A stretch of DNA of 64,000 nucleotides from positions 88,312,958 through 88,376,957 of the forward strand of contig CP136069.1 of the NCBI GenBank assembly GCA_032622095.1, written 5' to 3'. Shown here in pieces: positions 10,550 through 22,407 of this stretch. Within the stretch, counting starts at the first letter, position 1; each line of letters starts with the position of its first letter. The position numbers and the translations under genes are program-made. Source of the stretch: Siphonodentalium dalli. Its lineage: Eukaryota > Mollusca > Scaphopoda > Gadilida > Siphonodentaliidae. Under the pieces are notes generated by a model. The model was not told the origin of the DNA, ran no database searches, and saw only the letters and a list, made by a program, of their open reading frames with translations.

Positions 10550-11790
10550 GACATCAATTGTCCTTTTTCCCGTATTTGTTTTCACGAATTGTTATAAATT
10601 TGAGACATGACAAAGCTCATCTGATTTTTTTTTATATACTTGACGCCATATTTTGGTCTCCATCATCACACAAACAATAAATTGCCATTTAGTAATGGAA
10701 ACACACACTCTAGCTAATACATCGCTATAAGTAATACCATATGAGACGTTCTTTGCCTGCATATGATAATAGTTATTTACAAAGTGTTGACATTAAACTT
10801 AACTGCCATGTTGGCCGACATTATGGCGCCAAATTGGATGTGATTTCAAACTTTTTTGTTTCTTTATCGTATTCAAATGAAATGGCCTGTACTACAATCC
10901 TCAGTGGCACATTTGTGTGGAAGTTTGTGACTGTAGGGGTGGTTAAGTTTTTTGTCTATTATTACATCAATTGATAATATGGATTAATGGTGAATCTAAT
11001 GTTTGATATGAAATATTCTATGTAGTCAGTACAATGATATATAATATATGGGGACGTTCCTTATCTGAATTCGTGGTATGCTTGTTTACTGAGTTTTAAA
11101 ATTAAAATTGGCCGCCATACTGAACGCCATCTTGGATTATGATACTCTTCTAATAACTCATCTGGATGGGATTAAATAAAACAAATACTGCACATTACGC
11201 GATCTTTCGTGGTTCCAATTCCAGGTGATAACTTTAGTTTGAATTTTATGACATTGAACAGCGGAATAAATTTTGCATATTATTTTACCAATTGATATGA
11301 TGTATTAATGGTGAAACTAATGTTTGATATTATATGTTATTCTATATGGTCATTAAAATAATATATATTTTACCACTGGGGACGTTCCTTTTCTGAATTT
11401 TTCGTATGTCGCTTCACTAAGTCTAAAAATTTAAACTGAATGCCATATTGGATGCCATAATGGATTTTGATACTTTTCTAATAGTGAATATGGATGGAAA
11501 GTTCGCATTTTATACTGGTTATGTGTGTTATAGCAGGAAGACAGCCCGATAGGGCTAGGCTACCCCCGACAATATACTGCTTTACCTTATTATGTATTTC
11601 TGCCATTGTATAAATCATGTATATTGTAAATAAATTATCCTATCCTATCCTATCCTATACATTAAATGAAGGCAAATACTAAGCATTATTGTATCATTCT
11701 TGGATCCAATCCCCGGTGATGGGTATAGTTCAAGTTTTATGACATTGGGGGGGAGAGTTAAGTTTTTGTCTATTTTCAAAATATGCAGGG
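10550..11790 (+). repeat. Diverged ~330-bp tandem repeat
   Basis: Blocks with 'aatggtgaaactaatgtttgat', 'ggggacgttccttttctgaa' and 'ggttccaattccaggtgataac' recur with a period of about 330 bp (for example 10940-11110 and 11262-11450, and a degraded copy near 11700). The same family is present in reverse at 5635-6250. The frame at 10741-10974 runs over this repeat and is not a gene. Confidence 0.6.
11531..11658 (+). mobile_element. LINE 3' tail with (TATCC)n end
   Basis: A 128-bp insert starts 'agcaggaagacagcccgat' and contains a 'gggctaggctaccccc' block. It ends with AATAAATTA followed by (TATCC)n. This is the usual look of a CR1/Jockey-like LINE 3' untranslated end with a short-repeat tail instead of poly-A. 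The host repeat is interrupted between 'gtgtgtt' and 'tacattaaat'; the uninterrupted version is at about 5851-5870 on the other strand, which defines the insertion. No coding part remains. Confidence 0.7.
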
Positions 11791-12222
11791 TCATGACAAT
11801 AAAGTTTATAACTCCAGGTTAGCAAATACTCACTCTTCCCAAAAATATATGATAAAATGGGCTAGGTCCAGCGAGTTAGTTTTGTATAGAGTTAGCAGGC
11901 GACAGTTTTGATTTTTTAACACAGATAGTTACATTTTCTACAATGACGACGTGAAATCTCAAATAAACCAGAAAAAATAAGAACGTTCCAATCTAGAATC
12001 ACCATGTGCCACATAAAAATCAAATAAATCGTTCTATTTATTGTTATTTGATTGATTTTTAACCAATTGTCTATTGCTGGTCAACTGCTGAAATTAGGAT
12101 AATTTTTCCGTAGGGTACCTTCACAACATAGCTGCCACCAGTTCCGACAAGGCCAAGAATCATTTTCGTAAACAATATAGATTTACCTTCCAGAAAAATT
12201 TGGTTTCAACTTGTTCTACCAA

Positions 12223-12262
12223 GGGTAGGGGTAGGGTAGGGGTAGGGGTAGGGGTAGGGGTG
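12223..12262 (+). repeat. (TAGGGG)n microsatellite
   Basis: About six copies of GGGTAG/GGGGTA in tandem. The run of four or more G-tracts can form a G-quadruplex. It resembles but does not equal the animal telomere repeat TTAGGG. Confidence 0.9.
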
Positions 12263-12315
12263 TATCGAAAACTAAGGCCCTTTTTGGATTTGACCACTCC
12301 TCTAAAATAAAATTC

Positions 12316-13232
12316 AACAAGAGCTACGCTGGGCGTGCAAAATACGCCCTCTCTGGGGAAAAAATGGGCATAACTCTGGTAAAAATTGGCGGACGGAACT
12401 CAAATTTGAACTTGACCTGTGTTTTGGTGGGAGAAAGTAATATACCAAATTATCATTGAATCCGATAAGCTCTAGTAAAGTTATCGTCAAATTACGTCAA
12501 ATAAGGGGCATAACTCTGATGAAAATTGGCGGACGGAACCCAAACCCAAACCCAAACCCAAACTCCTAATAAACCCACATACCAAATTTGATTGAAATCG
12601 GTTCACTCTAACTAAAGTTATCATCCGCATAACAAATTTCAGGGATTTTCTAAGTCAAATTACGTAAAAAAAAGGGGCCATAACTCTCGCAAAAATTATC
12701 GGATTAAAACGGAATTCGGACTTGAGCTGTATTTCGAAATATATAATCCACAAAAAAACGGGTTTTGCGTATAAACATTCCAAAATCGAGTTATCATCCG
12801 GAAACCAAAAAACATAAGAAAAACTGAATTTTCTGAGTCGAAAAAGGGACATAACTCTGCCAAAAATGGTCGGACAGAACCCAAGTTCGAACTTGACCTG
12901 TGTTTTGGTGGGAGAAAGTAATATACCAAATTTTGATTCATTCCGATAAACTATACTAAAGTTATCATCCGGACAACAAATTTTCTAAGTCAAAAAACGT
13001 CAAATAAGGGGCATAACTCCGGTGAAAATTGGCAGGCGGAACCCAAATTCGAACTTGAACTTACTTTCGGCTAATAAACCCACATACCAAATTTTATTAA
13101 ATTTGGTTCACTCTAACTAAAGTTATCATCCGGACAACAGGTTAACGGACGGACGCCCGCCCGGACGCCCACCCGCCCGGACGGCTCGACCAATACTATA
13201 ATACAGCCTTTTTTTCAAAAGGGCGTATAACA
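12316..13232 (+). mobile_element. Pearl-like element, family E
   Basis: It starts 'caagagctacgctgggcgtg' plus 'aatacgccct' and ends 'tttttttcaaaagggcgtat', so the ends are inverted (aatacgccct / agggcgtat). About five monomers of about 150 bp carry 'ggggcataactctg' and 'aaagttatcatccg'. A GC-rich tetranucleotide block (gacggacgcccgcccgg) precedes the 3' end. The element lies about 150 bp downstream of SEA exon 13455-13388 in the gene's direction. Frames here are repeat translations. Confidence 0.7.
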
Positions 13233-13387
13233 AGGTTGGTGTCTTTATGTATTAATATACATGAATTGCTACACAAATCTGATGACTTGTGATTTCATCT
13301 GTCAGATGAGTAGGAGCAACTTTGTTGCGAGGGTTATAACTACAATCATTTCTTCAATATATTAGACTTATATGAGCTGTAACTTAC

Positions 13388-13455
13388 GAGAACCCATTCA
13401 CCGCTGTTCCTTCATATGTGTCAGCCAAAGAACTATTTTGAAATTTTGCATCCAT
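13388..13455 (-). CDS. SEA-domain membrane protein, SEA domain part 2
   Basis: The acceptor is 'ttcttatttcag' (ending at 13456) and the donor is CTC|GTAAGTT. The 68-nt exon enters in phase 0 and leaves in phase 2. The product is MDAKFQNSSLADTYEGTAVNG followed by F and the first two bases of a Ser codon. It continues helix 1 of the SEA domain and the '.s.l...y....V..F' signature that precedes the cleavage loop. NSS is a second N-glycosylation sequon. The exon sits alone between introns of 21.5 and 10.9 kb; it is too short for an ORF scan and was found by its splice sites and by fit to its neighbours. Confidence 0.92.
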
Positions 13456-13459
13456 CTGA

Positions 13460-16400
13460 AATAAGAATAAATATTTTCAATCATCATCATTGTCATCATT
13501 ATATCTTGCACAATATGACATAAGCAGTTAAAATTGCATTCAACTGTAATTCATATAGACTCCATATATATGTATTGAATTATTTTTAAGTGTAAATCAA
13601 TTATGCTTCAGAAAGGTTGGTTTATCAATTATTACAGTTGATCGGCCATATCATAACATCAGTTTTATAGAGGGATGATAGACAGAGGGATAATTTCATA
13701 GAAAGAAACACGACCCTTGGTAGCAAAAGGCAAACTTACCAAGCTACACAAATCAGGTTAACGGCATATTGTATGTAAAAAAAATCCATGATTATCTGGA
13801 AGGAATCAGCTCCCAACATCACTGGAAGGCAAATGGCTGCCTAGCAAGCTATGCTCATTACTGACTGAGCCAACAGGGAGTACCCATGAGTATAGTGTTA
13901 TTATTAATCTATTCTGTTAGACAGGCCTGATAAAAGTTCCATTTTTGAATATATCAGACAAATATATCACTTTTCAATCATTTTCTCAAGAAGCAAATTT
14001 TTTAGTCTGTTTTCAGTGTTTTAAATTACACAATTTCATAGATGCATTTTTCACAATAATACTTTTAAACATGGTATAATACAGCACAAGACAACATACT
14101 AACATCAAAGCAAAGGGATTAGTTCAAAATGATGGCCTTATAACCCTTATAACTGAAGCTTCCTGAAATTTTGCGAAAACCCTGTGCCAATGCTTCTCTT
14201 GTATATGCGAATCTCCCTATGGGAGGTTCGCATATATAAGAGAATGCACTGGCAGAGGATCTTTAACCTTTGGAGAGTATTTATAACGTCATATACATGA
14301 TGACGTCATACGTGAGTTTAACATCAACATCATAGCAACAATTATCAATGAATTTGGGTCAAAAGGGTCCAATAATTGTTTTAATTGATATTTATTTTCT
14401 GTTTACGCATGCTATAATAATCTATTGCACTTATACTTTGGGACATTATGTTAATCAAAATACTCCTATACAATTTATTTATCAATCAGAAGATTAATTG
14501 AAGTTATGTCTACATAAAATGACACTTCCTGAAATGACATATATGTTGTTCCACTTGCGAACAGTATGGCAACATGTATGTCGTTCTACTCGCCAAAGGG
14601 TTAATGCTGCAACAGCGCAGCTCCTGTCATGAAAGGGTTGTTAATTCAATTAGAATACAGACTGTTAATGGTGGGAGCACAATGGACACAAGTAATGTTT
14701 TAGGTCTGTCCAGATCTTTGTTCAGATGTTCTGATGTTTCTGTTTATCTGTCCTTCCACAGATAGAAGTATAGAACATGCATGCATTATTGTTCAAGTAA
14801 TATTTTTAATGAAAATGTGCATTTAGAATTTTTTTGAAATTCCTATCATAATTTGCTGATAAATATGTGTTATATACACAATGTGTTTGTATCAATTCAT
14901 GTATCGTGACGAGGTCAGTTTTGGTGGCCATATAGCAACCAAGCGACCTTGATGGGAGGCAATCCAATATTGTTAAAATCTAAGAACTATTTGTTTATAG
15001 TGTGCAAGAATCTACGTTGGAATGTTGTTTTAATTTCTCACGCGTTTGATGTGACGTCAGTTCATTCATGATTTTGACCATTCAATGACGTCATGTGCGC
15101 CTTATACCGTAACTGCAGTAATGATACAGATGTTTTTATCGCCAATTCGTTATGGCCAATTTTATCAGGGAATTTCATAGGATATGGTAGATAAATTGTG
15201 ATATATTGACACCCACTATCTACCAATTATTGAAAAGTTGTTAGCTTTTGATTAAAGCTAGTTTTGAGCCTTTTACGTCCTCGAAATTTCATGCTTTGTT
15301 TATATCTGCCAGTGCAGATGTACTCTCTGCTTGACCAGTGATGACGTAATGGAACCAGAAAATACTCTGATAAAGACTTATAAAGCGAGATTTCATTAAT
15401 AAACTGTGATATGAATGTTCAAAACAAGGTACCACACTACAACACGTGTATATTCTTTACATGCATAGCACAGCTATTTGCAAGTCAATGCCGTTGGGAC
15501 AGTTTGGGAATGTCAGACAGAAAATTACTACAAAGTAAACGTCAAGGTGTCTCAGGTAAAATATAGTCCGTATCAGCGGGTTTACAGTCAGCGCCAAATA
15601 AAGTTGCACAAAATCACACTAGGAAATCAGTTGGGGTCATGATATACATGTATGGCGAGAAATTAAGTAAGTACAGTATTACAAATGTGATTTATGATGA
15701 CACAAATTGAACTGTCATTTCTGAAATATTCAAAACCACTACATATTTTTTACATGTATGAACAGAGCCTGGTGGAAATGATACTGTGTAGTGAGTCATA
15801 CTAGTCTTCAAGCTACATGTTTTTAGTAAATATGGCGAAGGAAGATGGCCAGTTAGATCACGTCACCACCCGGAATTTGTATGTACATCGCATTATGTTT
15901 GTTTGTCTAGTTTATATACATTATCTAATATTATCTAACATTCATTCACTGTTTAATGTATTGTGAAGAGGTAAAAGTTGCTTGAAACTTCCACTGTATG
16001 ATTTTGCACCTATTCATAAAAAAAATTCTATTGAACTTCACATAATTATTTAGTTAAGTCTTCTAGGTCAAATGGATTAATAGTGATACATCAAATGTTA
16101 GAGGTAGGGAGTATGAGCATGGCATTGGAATTTTAAAAATGTTATTCCCTGTAGCCCAATACCTTAATAATAATAAAAAATAGTTGATCAATTTATTTAG
16201 CATCTTTTATGGTGAATTAATTTTAATTCACTTTACAGCAATTATTACCTCAACAAATGGGTCACATGACACCATTGTCACTCCTCCAATGAGGAAACAA
16301 TCCCAGCTGCAAGATATTTGTGTGCATATTAAGGTTAACGTTCTGAAAAGTTCTATCAACACCCGAACCGAGTACTCATGAGCGGTGCGAAGCAGTCACA

Positions 16401-17730
16401 GTACAAGCGACCTTGCTCAAGGGTCATAGTCTGGCGTGAAATTTGATCAGTCAATAAATATCGCTCAATTCGGTCAAGCCACTGTTGTGTGAAACCTACA
16501 ATATACTAACCGGTGGGCACAAATTTCCGATCCTTCCAAACAGGCCCCAAGCTAGGAGGAGACTAGGGCGAAGTTCTCACTGGCGACTTCGCCCTCAGAT
16601 GTCCGCAAGGTGAAAACGAAATCACCTTCTAAATTTGACCAAACTAGCTTTGGGAATTACGGTAATTTTACCGGTGGAAATTTGACTTGTTTTGTAAAAA
16701 AAATATATAGTCTTAAAACTGTTCTAACAAGGCATTTTTAATTATACATTGTACATTGTGTACTGTGCACATATTCTAATCATACTGAATGCTTTTGGAA
16801 ATGGCAAATTGCACTTTGCAACGAAGTTTATGATGAGGTACTAGTACGTCTCATGAAGACATTAGTTGTTACTTTGTTCTGCCAGCTCATTTTGTAAGTT
16901 GCAACCACAAATTGTATAGCCGATCATGCAGTAACCTATGTAAACAAAGCATGCTGTCTTTTAATGTCTATGCATTTAAAGTGATGTGAAACACTCTGGT
17001 AGAGTGACCAAATAGAAGTGGAGAATAATCTTGCTCAAAGTAGTAATTTTCACTGATATTGTATCCAAATTGACAACACAGGCCGTCATTCTTATATATT
17101 AATTAAATGCAGTGACACTCGATGGCGAAACAGTTTTCATTAATTTATCACCGATAGATGCGTCCCGAATCGAGAAGTAAATATTTACAACTGATCGCAG
17201 TTCAGACAATGTTTTCAGACGATGGTATGGTTGATTTGCTTCAAATTTTCAGCTATGTTAGTAGAATGTTCCATTCATCCAGTTGGCATAGCGCCTGAAT
17301 ACTAACTTGCACCCGAACAAGTACATAATATGTCTTAAAATATCCATGAATTTTTAATTTTACGAAAGTAGTTGTCTGACTCCGTTTCCCAATCCAATTT
17401 TTTTACGTTTGGGAGTTGCAGATTTATTATGTAAACAATAGTACATGCTTGCTTACTATTCAAAATAGATCTTTGAATGTGCATTGAAAGTACTTAATTT
17501 AATGTTCTTAGTTAAAACAAAGATCAGCATGAGAAACTAATACTATTCAAACTCATGTCAAAATTGTGTGTTTGCAAATTACAATTGTTGTCAATCTATT
17601 GGCTGCCCACGTGCTTTTACGACCAGGGGTGTGAAATCATGAGTCTCACACCAAAATCATGAGAGTTACCATTTCTGTCAATCGTTGTAAATTAATTGCA
17701 TGTACTTGCATGGTTACAATGCAGGTATTT
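13460..17730. other. Unassigned intronic sequence
   Basis: Part of the 21.5-kb intron. I see no exon or credible gene. Notable items are the recurrent hairpin near 14195-14262, an imperfect hairpin 'gggcgaag...cttcgccc' near 16566-16601, and three TGACGTCA/TGACGTCAT-type sites (about 14302, 15053, 15087). Frames at 14574-14765 and 16184-16381 show no domain-like features. Confidence 0.45.
14190..14262. repeat. Recurrent palindrome, copy 1
   Basis: 'ccaatgcttctcttgtatatgcgaa' pairs with 'ttcgcatatataagagaatgca' across a short loop (ctccctatgggag). The same stem ('gcatatataagagaatgc') is found near 23262-23340, 24205-24250, 29230-29320 and 36845-36908. Confidence 0.8.
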
Positions 17731-17737
17731 AATAATC

Positions 17738-17862
17738 TGTTTGTGTATATTATAAGCTCCACTGGTCTTTGTTAAGAAAACATTAATCACTATTGTAACA
17801 CTGCTATCCAACCTGTCAAGTTTATTGCTTTAATCGGATTATCATCACTGATTATACCATCC
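17738..17862. repeat. 125-bp direct repeat, copy 1
   Basis: The stretch from 'ctgtttgtgtatattataag' to 'gattataccatc' is repeated without visible difference at about 28350-28474. It has no open frame of note. The identity suggests a recent copy, either a mobile-element end or a duplication. Confidence 0.85.
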
Positions 17863-17899
17863 ATTAGAGCACAATCCCATTGTTGCAATCGTTCCCTGA

Positions 17900-18303
17900 T
17901 TTTTGGTAAAGCACACCGATTCCCAAGGCTGGCGAATGAATAGTTCAATGATTACCCCATTGTTAGGCACACTCAACTCACAACAGACAAATCGCACGGT
18001 CGCTTCGAAGTAGCTCAATTACCAGAGGCCACATGGGCACGAACAGCGCTCTGCTTCCCCCAAACACACTGCCATTATACGCCGTTACTATTTATGCAAC
18101 TCTAATATACTAAGCAGGCACATATATAGGGACGGCGTATAAGGGGAGTGCGGGTGGGGGATGCACGTCCTCTTGTATAATAACTGAAGCTACATTGAAA
18201 CGACCGCACGATTTGTTTGTTAAGAGTGGCGCGTCTCGAACAATGGGATATCACTGAAATATTAGTTTGCCAGCCTTGGGAATTGGGTGTAATTTACCAA
18301 AAA
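17900..18303. mobile_element. MITE with ~100-bp terminal inverted repeats
   Basis: The left arm 17900-18016 ('tttttggtaaa...', 'gattcccaaggctggc', 'cccattgtt', 'caaatcgcacggtcgcttc') pairs with the right arm about 18193-18303 read in reverse ('ggtaaattacacccaattc', 'ccaaggctggca', 'cccattgtt', 'caaatcgtgcggtcgtttc'). The middle of about 180 bp has no open frame. No clear target-site duplication could be read. Confidence 0.8.
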
Positions 18304-18309
18304 TACAAT

Positions 18310-19090
18310 ATATATATATACATCAACAGGACGAACGGAGGGGTGGCAATAGTAACACATGCATTGGTTGAATTATTTATTAACTAGTAGAATAATTACA
18401 TTTATTATAATTATTCCACAAAACTAATCCAGTTCCGAAAATATTCTCAGGACCACTAATCCAACGATGAAACTAAACGAATTAACATTTACATTTAGAA
18501 CCACTAAATAGTGATATATCCAATAATCCAACAGAATCACCACTTCACTATATAGCGCTCCACATATCCGATATAACAAACAACAGAACTTGTATCTGGA
18601 GAATATGGAGGAACCAATGGACTATTATGGTAGTAATTTCGAAACAGTTTCTTGAAAAGGCGACACGTTTGTCACATAATAATGATGTGCAGCATTACCT
18701 TTGGCAAAAAGTAGTTGGTTGTTGGTTATATACAGGTCCAAATTCCATGTCATCATTCTGGCACACAGACTTCTTCGGAATTCATGATCCACTTATACAA
18801 TGTATATAATAATAGTAAGACACAATCATGCGACTTCCACATTTGACTTTCCAAACACATCTGCGAGTGACTTGGTTTGTGAAAACGCGTCACACGTTAA
18901 TCCGTGTCGCTTCGGACATATTTATTCACATTCAACGGCGATCACTGCATGGGTAATCACGATGATTGGTGTGGCTAACGGGTCATTGTGTTCATTTCGG
19001 CCAGCGCACGGATTGTACGTCGTGTTCAACGCACGATCAATTGCGTATTTCGAGATAATCGCATTATGTGCGGTCAATTGTGCTCTAAGT
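18310..19090. other. Unassigned sequence, partly GC-richer
   Basis: No gene is supported. 18830-19090 is GC-richer than its surroundings and gives a 108-codon plus-strand frame (18800-19126) with no recognisable domain. It runs directly into the hairpin at 19096-19176, so it may belong to a mobile element. Confidence 0.35.
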
Positions 19091-19095
19091 AGGTC

Positions 19096-19176
19096 AGAGC
19101 ACGCGAATAGTTCTTTACCAGAATAAATCTCGTCTCCGACTCGATTTATTCTGGTAAAGAACTATTCTTGTGCTCT
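19096..19176. repeat. 81-bp hairpin
   Basis: 'agagcac(gc)gaatagttctttacc' and its continuation 'agaataaatc' pair with a near-perfect inverted copy on the other side of the loop 'tcgtctccgactc'. Two mismatches in about 34 paired bases. Confidence 0.88.
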
Positions 19177-20004
19177 AACCATTACTTAGTCCATGTTGGT
19201 ATTCCTTAATTGAGACATTCTATAGAAAAAAATTAAAAGCTTTTACAACTCCTTGATTAATCCGTATTGTTTATTTAACGGACACCCACATTACAGCAGT
19301 GACCAAAAGCCGTTTCCAAAAATTTCAAATTTATAATAATTAATTTCTGCAGATTTTAAAAGTTGATCATTAAGTCAACATTTTTTATTTTTAAATAAAA
19401 GTTATAAATTGATGTTACTTATCTATACAGGTACTATACTTGTGCTATATTTTATTTTGGTAACCCTGTTTTATCATGTTATTTAATCTGTTTTTTTATA
19501 TTATAAATAAACCGATAAATAAAAATAGTTTTTTTTAAGTCTCTCCACTTCTCCCTATTTTGAAGTCGCCCTAAAATCTCCAGAGGGAGAAGTGCAGGAT
19601 AGCATCACTAAATTCACCCTCTGGGGATCTCATTCTGGATATGTCAGACACACTAAATTCAGGCTTGTTGTCTCTATGTATGGCCCAGAAAAGCTTTAGT
19701 AAACGATTATGAACTTGTTTTAATTCATTCATCCAGCTTGCAGATATACATCAATTGGGTAATCACAATAGATCAAACTTATCAAAAACTCATAGTTCAA
19801 GCATGCATACATGTATAAACTTTCGTATAGGGAGCTAGTTCATTCCTAAATTTTCGTTCTACGGAAACAGTGTATCTGACAAAATGTTCAAATACTCACA
19901 AAAGTGTCACATCACACAGACAGTTGTTTCTTAAAGCAAAATGTAATCAGTTAAGCTTTCCAAAGCTGGTGTGAAAAAATAGCAATTTTGTCGAGCTGTC
20001 AGGG

Positions 20005-20900
20005 TAAAATCACTAACTGACTAGACTACAGTAATGCCCTAAATAATTGACTCCTTAGCCACAGCAGAATTATGGGTAACTTTTCAGGATTTAGTTGGAA
20101 ATATGGCTTATTGCCATTCATCGGAAAGCTCTATAGTCCGTGGGCCAATTCTCAGAAGCCTCTAGTTTAGAAGTTGGCTGCACCCCCCCCCCCCCCTCCA
20201 ACAAAGGTTTTTATATATCAAATTAAAGGTCATTATATGACACATCCGATTTTGCTTGTTGCCCGCTTCAGAATAGATTTTTTCAGGGAAGACAACTCCT
20301 ACCCCTTAATAAAAAAAAAAAATTTCATCGAGTACAAGTGTCAGCGTATGAAAATATGACTGCGGTTATAAAGTGAACAAGACATCGTTTATATTAATTA
20401 CAGATCACCATAAAACAACATGAGATACAACACTGGACCAATGTATAAGCTAGTTCGAAAAAATTGCGATAAATATTTTGAAATTGCGAAAAATTACTTG
20501 AATTTTGAAAAATAGTGTCACATATAAATGGCTATAACTTGTGATAAACATGGGCTATTGACGCGCAACATATCTCAACATATTGCCCCAAAGACATAGC
20601 AAAACAATTTGGATGATGGACTGATAATGATATTTCTGTGAAAATGCGCTGTGGGCATAAACTTAACTCCACCCCCTAAAATATAATTTTCTCAGAAAAA
20701 CGAATTGCATAGTTTACACTTAGAATGCTGCATGCAATGGAGGCTTTAGGGGCATAAATGAAACAGTGTAGAGACTGATGAAGGGGAATTATAAACAATC
20801 TTGCCCGAACATGTTCTAAGATGAAAATTTGGGGAAATATGGTGAAAAATGGTATATTTTACTAATTTCTCAAAATTTTACAAAACTGTGATTAAATTTT
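20005..20900. repeat. Dispersed ~0.9-kb repeat, copy 1
   Basis: Matches 33985-34835 in inverted orientation. Shared blocks include 'gccattcatcggaaagct', 'tccaacaaaggttt', 'caaattaaaggtcat', 'gcgataaatattttgaaat' and 'acttaactccaccccctaaa'. Short pieces recur at 430-550 and 58925-58975. It contains a 14-C run at 20183-20196. No coding content. Confidence 0.75.
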
Positions 20901-20954
20901 GATAGGGGTATGGAAAAGTCACACGAGGATACTGGTCCAGAAAATTTGAATTCT

Positions 20955-21280
20955 TAAAACCTCACATGATCACTTTTTAGTCAACTATTTCATATTTTTC
21001 AATTTTTATTTGAATTTTTGTTCAAAGCCAATTATATATATATTTCAACTGGTCACATATGGCTAGCAAAGGCTGATGAGTGAGACTTACATTTTACTGG
21101 GAGGTATTTTCTTATTTTATGTCGCATTTTGTGACACAAGACACAATTGACGATATATACAGCATCGGACACTTCATATTTGATAATTGTTTTAAGATGG
21201 CATCCAAAACGGCCACCAACATCGAAGATTTTCAAACTTACCGACACAACTTAAACTGGTTCATTATATGGGGATAAGGG
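20955..21280. repeat. Dispersed repeat, inverted copy at 31.7-31.9 kb
   Basis: 'atatatttcaactggtcaca', 'gtgagacttacattttact' and 'gatggcatccaaaacggcca' correspond in reverse to 31690-31925. The 65- and 64-codon frames on both strands here are chance frames in the repeat. Confidence 0.6.
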
Positions 21281-21289
21281 AATTGTTCA

Positions 21290-22400
21290 TTAAGAAATGC
21301 ATTCACTGGTGCTCCTCATCAAACTAAAGAACTCTAATATCTTGTACCAACTCATTTATTGTGATGAATAATTGATTGACGAAAATGGCCAATAACTCTG
21401 CTCATCCTCAGTGCAGCCAGTTAAGTTAAAATTGGCACTAATTCGGTTATTCCAAGCAGATATCCTCACAATTCATATACCAGTACATCCTGACATGTCG
21501 GCGGCCAAGTAACAATTCGCATGAATCATTGTAGCTAATTGCAAATCGCAGTAGTTCTATAACTGCATTTGGATAGGGATGAAGTGCCATCAATGCGTTG
21601 TTGACGTGTAGGGCTCTCGGGCCCCTCACGCAATGACCATGCGATGGCTGTCAAGGAAAACCAAACCCGTATAATCCCATGCACCCATAGGTTTCATGCA
21701 CGGTAACTATGCTCTCTATACCAGTACTTCTGTTGTGGGGTCATTTTAGCCGGACCTATTTGCAACCTTGAGGGAGACAAGCAGATCTCCCATGGCTTGA
21801 TTATATATTAGCGCTGGGGGCGGACCGGGCCACCCAGGGCGATCCGATACACTGCATGTCAAAAGGTTCAGTACATCAGGATTTTTGGAAAATATTTGAC
21901 TCTGTTTAGCTGATATGTTTCTGCCCAGCTTGTGGATATATATTCTGGGTCAACTGAAATCATTTGGGTTTGTTAACAATCCGAAGATTATAATAGTAGC
22001 ATGGTGTTGATCTATGCTATGAACCAGACAGACATGAAAGGGACAATGAGAGTGGACTGGCCGATTATGATTACTCCTGAATCTTGCTTCATCATTGGTT
22101 ATAGATTCATTTTTATGCATGTGCATCTGGGTGCTGACTATTACCGCTCTGCGTCCAGGGGATAACATATACATGACACTCAAACAGGCATATAGTTAAA
22201 GGGACATACTTTAGGGACACCTCATGTCACTGCCTAGTGTTGTTATCATATAACCATAAATGTGTATCTCGTGCACTATTGATAGGGCTATGGTTATATA
22301 TGCCACACAACATAGGACTATATATGGAGCCCAAATTGCATAAGGTTATAAGGACATGGCATTCCAGAATGGATTGAGTTATTGTGCCAAGTAATTGCCT
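21290..22400. other. Unassigned intronic sequence
   Basis: No exon or credible gene found. A weak inverted pair 'atcatataaccataa...ttatggttatat' lies at about 22248-22300. Frames at 21447-21629 and 21950-22183 show no domain-like sequence. Confidence 0.45.
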
Positions 22401-22407
22401 GATAGTT

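Noticed and set aside
18800-19126. 108-codon plus-strand frame
   Set aside because: It starts in AT-rich sequence and ends inside the arm of a hairpin; no recognisable domain.
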